From assembly GCA_903955385.1 (NCBI GenBank), contig CAJBNH010000198.1, positions 1 to 40,238 on the forward strand: DNA of 40,238 nucleotides, in the 5' to 3' direction. Both the position numbers and the translations under genes were made by a program. The notes beneath the pieces were generated by a model, which did not search any database, was not told the DNA's origin, and saw only the letters and a program-made list of their open reading frames with translations. Source of the stretch: an uncultured Myxococcales bacterium. GTDB taxonomy: Bacteria; Myxococcota_A; UBA9042. Positions 1-7,635 of this stretch are shown in pieces; the first letter of the stretch is position 1, and every line of letters begins with the position of its first letter.

Positions 1-337
1 CGTGCGAGTCACGGCCGTCGCCGCCCAGCTCGGGCAGCAGAATCCAGGTGTTGGGCGAGTCCTTGGGAAAGTGGACGGTCGCGTCGATAAGCGGCAGCAA
101 CAGCGTCTTGCCGGTCTTGGGCCACGTCTGGTCGTCGGGCCACATCTTCGGGCGCGGGCCGGGCGTTGCCGTGGGCGTCGCGGCGACGGGAAGTGCGGCA
201 GCCTCTGCGGGAGCGGCGACGGCGTCGGCCTGAGCAGCAGGCGTTGCGGCCGGAGCAGCGGCGGGCGCTTCTTGGGCCAGAACGGGAACGGCAAGACCGA
301 GTCCCATCAGCGTGAAGACGAGCTTTCGAAGCAACAT
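1..337 (-). CDS. Secreted protein of unknown function, partial (N-terminus only)
   Basis: The gene runs off the left edge of the window; 112 codons are visible. I do not recognise a family. The product starts MLLRKLVFTLMGLGLAVP and has a clear signal peptide ending at AQ/EAPAA near residue 22. An Ala/Pro/Thr-rich linker follows to about residue 62. The start of a folded part, with the segments WPDDQTWPKTGKTLLLPLID and WILLPELGGDGRDSH, is then cut off. The ATG was chosen because AGGAGT lies a few bases upstream on the minus strand (341-346) and because the signal peptide begins exactly there. It is transcribed away from the lipoprotein gene at 744. Export through the Sec pathway is inferred from the signal peptide. 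Confidence 0.75.
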   Translation of the reverse strand, partial: MLLRKLVFTLMGLGLAVPVLAQEAPAAAPAATPAAQADAVAAPAEAAALPVAATPTATPGPRPKMWPDDQTWPKTGKTLLLPLIDATVHFPKDSPNTWILLPELGGDGRDSH

Positions 338-743
338 GGCACTCCTGACCGCGGGCAACCAGTGCGCGCAAAAGGTCCGCAGGTTCTCCCCTCGCCCCTC
401 GCGTGGGAGTTCGTTGGACTGCGTGAGCATCGCTGGGGGAAATGGCGAGTCGTCGCGGATCCTAGCAGGGGTTGGGGTGCGTGCCAAATTGTGACGATTG
501 GATATGTCTCAAAATGGGACTTATGGGTTGGGGTGTGCGGGTTCCCCTCGGCAGCGCGCACGTGACCAGTGCCCGGCGTAGGGCGGCGGCGTTGTTCAAT
601 CCATTGGAACACAACATGAAAACCGTTGCTTGACGGGCTGCCTGCCGGGCTGTACACGTCGCGCGGCGCATTCAGCAGTCCGTCGGACGGTCGGCGGCAT
701 GGGGTTGGAAATGGCACGCAGGTGCGGGGCGAGGTTAGTTGGC
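338..743. other. Divergent intergenic region, 406 bp
   Basis: This stretch lies between two divergent genes, a minus-strand one starting at 337 and a plus-strand one starting at 744. It must hold both promoters. It is locally more AT-rich around 490-530 and 595-630, but I could not pick out a convincing -35/-10 pair. Reading frames that cross it have no ribosome binding site or recognisable protein sequence. No RNA gene was seen. Confidence 0.5.
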
Positions 744-1757
744 ATGCAGAAATTGCAGATGCGACGGACGCAGTGGGTTGTCGGCCCTGCGAACGGGCGC
801 TGCCGGACCGTGGCGTGGCTGGCTCTGGGCTGTCTGGCGTTGGCGTGCCAACCCGAGTCGCGTCCTGCACCGCCTGCGGAAAAGGCGATGCCGTCCGAAG
901 AGTTGCCCGTTGCCGCTGCCGCGCCGGTTCCTCCGCCTGTCGCCGCTGCCGCGCCGGTTCCACCGCCTGTCGCCGCTGAGCCCGAGGCCGAAAAGCCCAA
1001 GCCGACGCGGTTGTGGGTTGTCGTCAGTGAAGAGCCGCCGACGGAGCCGGTCCGCGAGCTGCTGGCCAGCTATGACCGCAAGGGCAAGGGGCAGACTCCG
1101 TGGCATGTCGACGTCCACACCGACCGCAACGCCGCGGAATTCCCGGGTTCGGTCACCCGCGTCAAGCTTGGCTATGTGGCGGATCCGGTGGCGGTCAGCG
1201 GTGCCAAGGCCCGCGCAATGAAGGTCGAGCTGACGCTGAAGAACCAGATGACGCCGTTTGCCGGCTGCGACACCAAGCGCGGGTCGGCCACTGGCTGCGG
1301 GTGCGAGAAGATCATTCCGTACACGTACATCGCGCTTGTGCACCGACTGGCGGTGTCGACCCGGCTGGACAAGTCGAAGTACCTGTCGTTCTGGGCGAAG
1401 AGCGCCGAGCCGTTCGACTTGCAGCTGGCCTTGGGCTGCTACATCGAGCCCCGTCCCGATGCCGGCTATCTGGACGCAGCGCGGCAACACCCGGACCCGT
1501 GCTGGCTGAACCTGCGGTCGGAGCTGAAGCTGCCGGATCCCGTGCAGATCCGAGGGGATGACCAGTGGCATCGCTATCAGGTCAGGATCGACGACCTGCC
1601 GCCCAGCGAGGTTGTCGAGGGCATGTCATGCACGCTGCGCAACGTCACCCAGATCTCTTATGTGTTGCAGAAAGGCGTTTCGCCAAAGCCGGGTGAGTTT
1701 CCCGCCGATCAGGGCATGGTGGTTTTCGACGATCTGGAGGCGTTCGGCACGCCGTGA
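744..1757 (+). CDS. Lipoprotein with Pro-rich linker and possible CBM11-like beta-sandwich domain
   Basis: A 337-residue exported lipoprotein. The signal ends in a lipobox-like LGCLALAC followed by QPE, so the mature protein should be lipid-anchored. A low-complexity Pro/Ala linker follows. It includes a perfect-looking tandem of VAAAAPVPPP encoded by two 30-bp copies around 910-970. The C-terminal part (roughly residues 100-337) has patterns such as LDKSKYLSFWAKS, WHRYQVRIDDL and MVVFDDLEAFG. These resemble family 11 carbohydrate-binding or similar jelly-roll domains, where a 'lets-the-residue-change, then FDDLEV' ending is common; this is inference. The ATG at 744 was preferred over longer starts because of GAGG upstream and because the signal peptide then has normal length; 759 is an alternative. 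It converges on the caspase gene with about 25 bp between stops. Confidence 0.75.
   Translation: MQKLQMRRTQWVVGPANGRCRTVAWLALGCLALACQPESRPAPPAEKAMPSEELPVAAAAPVPPPVAAAAPVPPPVAAEPEAEKPKPTRLWVVVSEEPPTEPVRELLASYDRKGKGQTPWHVDVHTDRNAAEFPGSVTRVKLGYVADPVAVSGAKARAMKVELTLKNQMTPFAGCDTKRGSATGCGCEKIIPYTYIALVHRLAVSTRLDKSKYLSFWAKSAEPFDLQLALGCYIEPRPDAGYLDAARQHPDPCWLNLRSELKLPDPVQIRGDDQWHRYQVRIDDLPPSEVVEGMSCTLRNVTQISYVLQKGVSPKPGEFPADQGMVVFDDLEAFGTP
908..972 (+). repeat. Tandem 30-bp repeat inside lipoprotein linker
   Basis: Two near-identical 30-bp units encode VAAAAPVPPP twice in the Pro/Ala linker of the lipoprotein at 744-1757. They differ at one visible base (cct versus cca). Such a tandem can change copy number by slippage and so vary linker length. 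Confidence 0.7.
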
Positions 1758-1782
1758 TCCGCTGCCGCCGGACGGGGTTACG

Positions 1783-3996
1783 CTACAGCCGCACGCCAGC
1801 GAAGAAGCCCGGCCACATGCGCATCGACACGTCGTCGGTTAGCTGGCGCTCGCGGGCCTCGGGCAGGATGGACGGAAACGGCGCCGGCGCGCCCTTGAAG
1901 CTGAACGCTGCGTTGTAGGAAGCACCGGCAAACACGGCAAAGTGACGGCCCAGCGGCAGACCCACCGCAAGACGAGCTTGCGACAGCAGCAGGTGGTTGG
2001 CCCGCTCCCAGTCCCACCCCGTGTGCGGATTGCTGCCGGTGACGTCCATGTCCAGATAGATCGGTCCGAGATCCAGGTGGCCGCCCAGACCCACACCCAG
2101 CGTCCAGCGCTCGAGGTCACCCGCCGACATCACGCCGCCTGTGAACAGCGTGTAAACGTGCCGGCCACCCAGCTTGGCGCCCACGTTGACGGCAGCGGTG
2201 TCGCCCGACCAGACCTCGAAGTGCTTGTAGCCGTTGCCGATGATCGAGAGCAGACCGATCGCCTCACCATCGACCTCGTCCGCAATGTTCACCACGCCCA
2301 GCTGCAACCCCGTGACCTTCGACGCGATGTTGAGGGTGCCGATCTGGGCGCCGGTCAGTTCGTCGGTGATGTTGCAGGCGCCGGCGGCCTGCAGGCCCCG
2401 CGACGCTCCGGCCGAGATGTTGACGGCCCCCGCCGCTTGGACGCCACGAACGCCGGCGAAGGCCAGATTGACCGCTCCGGCCGCTTGGACGCCGTGCAAC
2501 GGGCCGGTGGCAAGATTGGTCGCCGCCGCCGCTTGCACCCCGCGCACGCCGCTGCGGGCCACGTTGACGGCGCCAGAGCTCTGGACGCCATGCACCAGCT
2601 CTTGGGCGTAGTTGAAGGTGCCGGCGGCCTGCACGCCCTCGACGCCGCCCTCGTTCATGTTGAAGACGCCAGCCGCTTGCACGCCCCGGATGCCTGCGCG
2701 CTCGATGGTGAAGACGCCGGCCGCGTCGATGCCGTGCACGCTGTGGTGCAGGTCGCCGATGATGCCGAGCGCCGCCTTGCGGACGTGCACGTCTTGCGCG
2801 TCGGGCACCGTGCCCAGGCCCGGTACGAACGAGAAGCTGACGTCGACCTCGCGCGAGGCGGTGGGCGACACGTCGTCGCCGAAACCGAGAACCGCTTCCG
2901 CATCGGCGGGTTGGCCATCCCCACGGGCGCGGGTGGCGACGGTCGGGATTTCGGTAAACAGCGCGGCGGTCACGACGACTTTCTGACCACGTGCCAGCGT
3001 CACCGTCGTCTGGTACGAGCGGCCACCGGTCGACAGACCGATCTTCCACGGACCCGCCTCCAGACCCAGCTCGATCGGCATGCCTGCCGTCTTGTCCAGC
3101 TCGGCCACCAGCCGACCGCCGCCGTCACGCACGAACAGCTTGCCCGCCAAGGCCTTGTCGAACATCAGCACTGACGACACCGGGGTCAGCTCGGTGATCA
3201 CGATGTCGCCCGACCCCGCGAGATCGAAGTCGTAGTTCGGGTGCTGGGCGCCCCGCTGCGTGGACTCGGTGCGGGCGAGTGTTTTCTGGAATGCGAACTG
3301 GTAGGCCTCTGCCAGCGTCACCCGCCGGTCGCCCGACGTGTCTGCCGCTCCGCGCAGGCCAGTGACCAGGTTGTGGGTGAAGAAGGACGCGCCGATGCCG
3401 TCCGACTCCTGCGCCGCTTCGTCGGCCGAGCTGGACGTCAGGTAGGCGTGGCCCGTCACCTGCGAAGAGGCATCCACCAGGAACGGCGCACGCTTCTGGC
3501 CGCCCTTGGCGCGCAGCATGGCGCCCGACGCACACGAGTCGAGGATGGCGATGCGTACGTCGGCTGGTTGGTCCTTCAGCGCCTTTCGCAGCTCTGGCCA
3601 ACCAAGTCGCTGGCCCGACAGCAACAAGCCGTCTTCGTCCGAGTGGCCGGAGTAGTACACCACCAGCTCCGGGCGGGCGCCACGCGCGCGCGCACGTTGC
3701 AGCTTGCCGTCGATCGTCTGCAGCGCCTGCAGGAAGCTCGCGCGGTCGGCCTCTCGCAGCAGCACCAGGTTGGCGGGATCGACGCCGCCCAGGTTGGTCA
3801 GCACCTTGGCCATGGCCTCCGCATCGCTGTTTGCATAGCGCAGCCGCACGCGGGAGGGCCCCCCGTCGTTCGAGCCGGCGATGAGGGCGTAGCGCTCGAT
3901 CGGCCCTTCGGCATGGGCGGTCAGGGGGGCCACCGCGGCAACCAGGGTCAGCAGGGCCAGCGACAGGGCGCGGGGACGAAGGAATCGTGTGTTCAT
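1783..3996 (-). CDS. Secreted caspase-family (C14) protease fused to LA_2272-type surface repeats
   Basis: A 737-residue exported protein. A signal peptide (LLTLVAAVAPLTAHA, cleavage near residue 29) precedes a caspase-fold domain at about 35-270. The domain has the His motif YYSGHSDEDG (His118) and the Cys motif ILDSCASGA (Cys155), so the catalytic dyad is intact. DTSGDRRVTLAE at about 219-230 looks like an EF-hand-type calcium loop often found in bacterial caspase homologues. After a linker, about ten copies of a 21-residue repeat with core GVQAAGxxNxA run from about 420 to 575, as in LA_2272-type surface-repeat proteins. A beta-rich C-terminus (575-737) follows, possibly an outer-membrane barrel. 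The start codon overlaps the anti-sigma stop as ATGA. Substrates cannot be told from sequence. Fusion of a caspase to surface repeats suggests a cell-surface or periplasmic role rather than cytoplasmic cell death. Confidence 0.85.
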   Translation of the reverse strand: MNTRFLRPRALSLALLTLVAAVAPLTAHAEGPIERYALIAGSNDGGPSRVRLRYANSDAEAMAKVLTNLGGVDPANLVLLREADRASFLQALQTIDGKLQRARARGARPELVVYYSGHSDEDGLLLSGQRLGWPELRKALKDQPADVRIAILDSCASGAMLRAKGGQKRAPFLVDASSQVTGHAYLTSSSADEAAQESDGIGASFFTHNLVTGLRGAADTSGDRRVTLAEAYQFAFQKTLARTESTQRGAQHPNYDFDLAGSGDIVITELTPVSSVLMFDKALAGKLFVRDGGGRLVAELDKTAGMPIELGLEAGPWKIGLSTGGRSYQTTVTLARGQKVVVTAALFTEIPTVATRARGDGQPADAEAVLGFGDDVSPTASREVDVSFSFVPGLGTVPDAQDVHVRKAALGIIGDLHHSVHGIDAAGVFTIERAGIRGVQAAGVFNMNEGGVEGVQAAGTFNYAQELVHGVQSSGAVNVARSGVRGVQAAAATNLATGPLHGVQAAGAVNLAFAGVRGVQAAGAVNISAGASRGLQAAGACNITDELTGAQIGTLNIASKVTGLQLGVVNIADEVDGEAIGLLSIIGNGYKHFEVWSGDTAAVNVGAKLGGRHVYTLFTGGVMSAGDLERWTLGVGLGGHLDLGPIYLDMDVTGSNPHTGWDWERANHLLLSQARLAVGLPLGRHFAVFAGASYNAAFSFKGAPAPFPSILPEARERQLTDDVSMRMWPGFFAGVRL

Positions 3997-4853
3997 CGCT
4001 GCACCTTCGGGAGCGTGAGGGAGTGGACTTCCAGCTCGCCGGGCAGACTAAGGTCGCCAGAGCGGGCGGTCTGAGTCGCGCGGGCGAGCTCGCGGACGGC
4101 GGCCAGCACCGTGTCGACGGCGATCGGCCTGCGCGAGGTCACGAAGAAAAAGCGCTCGAATTCAGGCGCATCGTCCAGCTCATAGGCGTGCGACAACACG
4201 TGCTGGCGGTCCCGGACCAGATCGGCGCCACCGCCAACCTCGGGCAGGTGCTGGGTCACCGCGCCGCGGCCATCGACCGACACGATGACGCCATAGGGGC
4301 GACCTGCGGCAACATAGCCCACCTGCAGCAGATCTCCCTGTCGCACTCCGGTGGTGGTCCCCAGCCGCTCTGCACCCGTGGCCGACCGGCGGAACACCAC
4401 CAGATGCGGCTCCAGACCCTTGACGCGCACGCCGTCGGTCGAGTCGGCCAACGGCGACGTCGCCTCGTCGAGGGCCACCGACGCAGTCCCCTGCGGCGCA
4501 TCGAACATCCGCAGCGCCGGGCGGGCCAGCCCCACCAGCAGCACCACGCCAGCCAGCGCAGGCACGCCCCACCGCAAGGCGACGCGGACTTTGCCGGGCT
4601 GCTGGGCCCGGGCCACCTGCTGCAGGTGCCACCGACGGTGGATGGCGGCGGCGGTCGCGTCGACCGGATGTTCTTGCAGGATCAGGCGGTTGGAGGTCTC
4701 CACCGCCGCGAGTCGCGCCGCGCCGTCGGGCTCGGCAGTCAGCCGCTGCTGAAGATCGCGCGCCTGGTCGGGCGGCAGGTCTCCGACCACCAGACGCTCG
4801 AGCAACAGCTCGGGCACCGGGCCGGACTTCGGGTGATGCATGGGTCGTGGCAT
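3993..4853 (-). CDS. Membrane-anchored anti-sigma-factor-like protein
   Basis: A 286-residue protein with one predicted membrane segment (about residues 94-110, WGVPALAGVVLLVGLA). The N-terminal cytoplasmic part of about 90 residues is rich in Arg, Gln and Leu (LLLERLVVGDLPPDQARDLQ), the usual layout of anti-sigma factors, but it lacks the HxxxCxxC zinc motif. The part after the membrane segment contains GDLLQVGYVAAGRPYGVIVS, a small beta-rich module resembling the extracytoplasmic domain of DUF4384-type proteins (inference). The ATG sits 2 bp after the sigma-factor stop and has a strong GGAGGGGG ribosome binding site. The gene overlaps the caspase gene by ATGA, so the three are translationally coupled. 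It probably holds the sigma factor inactive at the inner membrane until an envelope signal arrives. Confidence 0.75.
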   Translation of the reverse strand: MPRPMHHPKSGPVPELLLERLVVGDLPPDQARDLQQRLTAEPDGAARLAAVETSNRLILQEHPVDATAAAIHRRWHLQQVARAQQPGKVRVALRWGVPALAGVVLLVGLARPALRMFDAPQGTASVALDEATSPLADSTDGVRVKGLEPHLVVFRRSATGAERLGTTTGVRQGDLLQVGYVAAGRPYGVIVSVDGRGAVTQHLPEVGGGADLVRDRQHVLSHAYELDDAPEFERFFFVTSRRPIAVDTVLAAVRELARATQTARSGDLSLPGELEVHSLTLPKVQR

Positions 4854-4855
4854 GG

Positions 4856-5335
4856 CTAGACCCCCTCCAGCTCTTGCAGATGGCCGCGCAGGGCCCGCAG
4901 GCGCTTGCGGACGCCAGACACCGACAGGCCCACCTCATCGGCGACCTCTTCCAGCGTCAGACCGTCCAGCAGATGCAGGACTGCGATGGTTTGCGTGCTC
5001 TCCTGCTCGGCCCCGAACAGCCGTCCCAGAACCGCTTGCGCCACGGTGCGTTGCTCGGTGTCGCCAGTGTCGGCGATGCGGGCCAGCAGCTCGCCGCCAG
5101 TGACCTCGGGGCGGCGCCGCTCTGTCCGCAGGCGGTTCAGGCAGACTTGGGTCGCCATCCGGTACAACAGGCTCGACAGCCCCGTGTCGTCCAGCCGCCC
5201 GGCATGGGTCAGCAGACGAACGAAGGTGTCCTGCATGGCGTCGACCGCGCGTGCCTCGTCGCCCAGCAGCCGCCGACAGCGCCGCAGCACCATCGGACCG
5301 TGTTGGGCATAGCAGGTGGCGACGTCGACGCTCAA
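4856..5335 (-). CDS. ECF-type RNA polymerase sigma factor
   Basis: A 159-residue sigma-70 family protein with the two domains of an ECF sigma factor. Region 2 lies at about 8-75 (VLRRCRRLLGDEARAVDAMQ, with core-binding DAMQDTFVRLL). Region 4 is a helix-turn-helix at about 105-159 (LTLEEVADEVGLSVSGVRKR). I chose a TTG start at 5335, which gives MSVDVATCY and has GGAG five bases upstream. An ATG 15 codons further up (5380) is possible but adds residues atypical of the family. Together with the next two genes it forms a sigma/anti-sigma/effector operon. It could direct transcription of the caspase gene and of its own operon. Confidence 0.85.
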   Translation of the reverse strand: MSVDVATCYAQHGPMVLRRCRRLLGDEARAVDAMQDTFVRLLTHAGRLDDTGLSSLLYRMATQVCLNRLRTERRRPEVTGGELLARIADTGDTEQRTVAQAVLGRLFGAEQESTQTIAVLHLLDGLTLEEVADEVGLSVSGVRKRLRALRGHLQELEGV

Positions 5336-5414
5336 GCGGGCTCCGGGCGGCAGCAGAAGGTGGGACCGGCACGGCCCCACGTTCCTGAAACACCGGACCT
5401 GGGGAAAAGTGTCA
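5336..5414 (-). promoter_or_regulatory. Candidate promoter region of the sigma operon
   Basis: Only about 75 bp separate the metallopeptidase stop from the sigma-factor start. On the minus strand this gap contains GTGACACTTTTCCCC and, further on, GTGTTTCAGGAACGTGG. The GGAAC element resembles an ECF-type -35 box, and the pair could be an autoregulated promoter. No clear -10 was found, so this is a weak call. Confidence 0.3.
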
Positions 5415-7463
5415 CCGGCCGAGTTCGATGGCGTACACGAAGCTGGACCGCGGCTCTCGCGACAGGCGTTGGCGCACCACCTCGCGCAAATCTGCCCACG
5501 CGCCGGGGGCTTGCACGTACTTCTCGACCAGCGCCTCGGCCCCCTTGCGGTCGCCGCGCGCCTTGATGCCCGCCACCTTGGCCATCAGCTTCTCGTGTGC
5601 GGCGGGAAACTTGGCCAGATCGAACGCCAGGCAGCCCTTGTCGCGGTTGTTGGCGGCGATGGCCTCGGGCTTCCAGCTCAGCGCGCCCGTTTCCAGCAGC
5701 CAGCCGATCTGGATCGCCGCAAGCTGGCTGTACGGCTTGGGCCGCCCCTCCGGCGTCAGCATGCCTTGCGACACGTGCCCCAGCGCCCAAGCCACGTCAC
5801 CGGTATGGGCCTGGCGCCGCAGCCCGTCGTCGATGATGCCCTTGGCGGCCAGCCAATCGGCCAGATAAGCCGCCGCCTGTTGCGCCTTGAGTTCCTCCAG
5901 CGTCGCGGCAAGGCCTCCGCCAAAGCTCTCGTCGTCCGTCTTGCCCTTGACGCGATACTCGTGCGCGGGTCCCAGGTTGTGGGCGGCCTCGTGCAGCACC
6001 GTGCTCATGATCTCGGGCTCGGGCGCGGTCGTGTAGAACTCCATCGCCTCTTCGCAGAACAGCGACTCGACCTTGCGCCGGCTGGACGCCTGGCTGTCGA
6101 CGTCGGTGCCGATGTTGGTCATCGCGACCGTGCGACCGCGGCCCTCGGCGGCGACCTTGCCCCAGTTCGGCAGGCTCTGGCCCACGGTGGCGCCCAGGGC
6201 CGACCGCGCCTCGCCCGCATTCAGCACGATGTCAATGAAGTCGGGTAGATGAAACGCAACCGCGCGGGCCTTGTACGGCTTGCCCGCCAGCTTCGCGAGG
6301 GCCTCTTCCATGTCCTTGCGCACCGGGACCAGCTTGTCCTGCCAGCGCAGCGAGTCCTGGTTGATGCGCGCAAATGTCAGGTGGAACGCGGCCTTGCGGC
6401 TGCACGGCTCAAAGTACGTCTCGTCCGGACCCACCCGCACATACCACTTCGAGTTGCGCACGTTCATCGCCGCCCAGGCCTCGTCGGCCGGCTCCCACAG
6501 CCCGTCGAGCATCGACTGGGCGGCCGCGCGCAGGTACGTCGCCAGCGCCACCTCCTCCGGCCCCAGCACATCGGCGGCGGTCTGCAGGGCGCGCGACACG
6601 GCGGCCAGCTCGACCCGGTAGGCGTCCTGATACGGCACCGCCTCCAGCGCGCCGTTGGCTCCCTCGCGCACGACGGAGAACGGGGCCAGCAGCGTCTTGG
6701 CATCGGGGCGAGCGGCCAGCACCTCGCAGAAGCCGGGATCCTCTTGAATCTTGGGCGGATAGACACCAAACACGTGCTTGGGTCGCGACGGTACTCCCTG
6801 GCAGTCCGGGTCTCGCGCAGTCGCCGGTGCCTCGCACCACGGCCCTTGGTTGCGGGCGAACAGGGCGCGGCTGGCCAGATCGTCCTCGGGGATGTCGTCC
6901 TCCAGTCCCGCCGAGCCCAGCTGGCGCGCGTACACTCCCTCGATCAGGTCGGCGGCCTTCAGGATCTGCTTGACGAAGGCCTGTTCTTGCGGCGTCGAGT
7001 CGGTCAGCACCGTGTGCAGCAGCGTCGGGCGTCCCTGCTTCAGCTCCTCGAGCACCGCTTGTCGGCGCGTCCAGTCGGTGCGCGGTGCCTTGGTCAAGTC
7101 CAAGCCGTCCTTGCCGAATGCGACCATGTGCTCGTAAGCGGGGGCGAAGCTGGGGCCGAAAGCGCCCCGCACCAGCCATGAGTCGTTGCGACCGCGGCGC
7201 ATCCCCCACAGCTCGACCAGCTCATTGGCATCGACCGCGGCGTCGTGGTCGCTGTCGTCCACCCAAAACAGCGGAAGAAAGGTTTCTGCCGCCAAGCGGT
7301 TGAATTCACTTCGGGTCAGTCGGTCGAAGTGCGGTGCGGCCGGGGCAGCGACAGGCGCCTCGTTGCGGACCGCGGGCTTGGCAGGCGGCGGGACCGTCGG
7401 CTTGCGACAGGCCGGCAGGGCCGAGATCAGGAAGGCGAGGAACAGCAGGGTCTTGGCAGGCAT
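5412..7463 (-). CDS. Lipoprotein zinc metallopeptidase, M49 (dipeptidyl-peptidase III-like), with EF-hand loop
   Basis: A 683-residue lipoprotein; the lipobox SALPAC places the lipidated Cys at residue 19. A canonical-length EF-hand loop, DSDHDAAVDANE (about residues 70-81), has acidic residues at positions 1, 3, 5, 9 and 12 but Ala in place of Gly at position 6. The catalytic part has HEAAHNLGPAHEY (HExxH at about 491-495) and, some 30 residues on, LEELKAQ (Glu at about 523-524) as the likely third zinc ligand. GPDETYFEPCSRKAAFH upstream fits M49 enzymes, which release dipeptides from peptide N-termini. The motif is HExxH rather than the eukaryotic HExxxH, as in many bacterial relatives. ATG 7463 was preferred to a GTG three codons upstream. 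It probably digests peptides at the cell surface or in the periplasm. Confidence 0.75.
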   Translation of the reverse strand: MPAKTLLFLAFLISALPACRKPTVPPPAKPAVRNEAPVAAPAAPHFDRLTRSEFNRLAAETFLPLFWVDDSDHDAAVDANELVELWGMRRGRNDSWLVRGAFGPSFAPAYEHMVAFGKDGLDLTKAPRTDWTRRQAVLEELKQGRPTLLHTVLTDSTPQEQAFVKQILKAADLIEGVYARQLGSAGLEDDIPEDDLASRALFARNQGPWCEAPATARDPDCQGVPSRPKHVFGVYPPKIQEDPGFCEVLAARPDAKTLLAPFSVVREGANGALEAVPYQDAYRVELAAVSRALQTAADVLGPEEVALATYLRAAAQSMLDGLWEPADEAWAAMNVRNSKWYVRVGPDETYFEPCSRKAAFHLTFARINQDSLRWQDKLVPVRKDMEEALAKLAGKPYKARAVAFHLPDFIDIVLNAGEARSALGATVGQSLPNWGKVAAEGRGRTVAMTNIGTDVDSQASSRRKVESLFCEEAMEFYTTAPEPEIMSTVLHEAAHNLGPAHEYRVKGKTDDESFGGGLAATLEELKAQQAAAYLADWLAAKGIIDDGLRRQAHTGDVAWALGHVSQGMLTPEGRPKPYSQLAAIQIGWLLETGALSWKPEAIAANNRDKGCLAFDLAKFPAAHEKLMAKVAGIKARGDRKGAEALVEKYVQAPGAWADLREVVRQRLSREPRSSFVYAIELGR

Positions 7464-7570
7464 GGGCAGCACTCGCGGCCAACGGGGGATGCGCCGTCGG
7501 ATTGGCGTGCGAGGCTACGGCCTGAGGGGCGGCTAGGCAACCGCGGGCGTGGGGTCTTGCATGCTCGGGC

Positions 7571-7598
7571 ACGCCCCCGGACTTCAGTCCGGGGGCGT
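7571..7598. terminator. Strong 12-bp hairpin with tetraloop (terminator or REP-like element)
   Basis: A perfect inverted repeat, ACGCCCCCGGAC / GTCCGGGGGCGT, with a TTCA loop. It lies 38 bp downstream of the P-domain gene's stop (minus strand) and upstream of the metallopeptidase gene. No U-tract follows on either strand, so it is not a textbook intrinsic terminator. It may stall transcription, protect the 3' end, or be one copy of a dispersed hairpin repeat. Confidence 0.5.
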
Positions 7599-7635
7599 CT
7601 CCCAGGCACGCGTTCTTGCGACCGGCCTGTGGCGT

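Noticed and set aside
1942-3174. Plus-strand open frame of 410 codons
   Set aside because: It is antisense to the caspase gene; its His/Asp/Gly/Val-rich repeats mirror the GVQAAG repeats.
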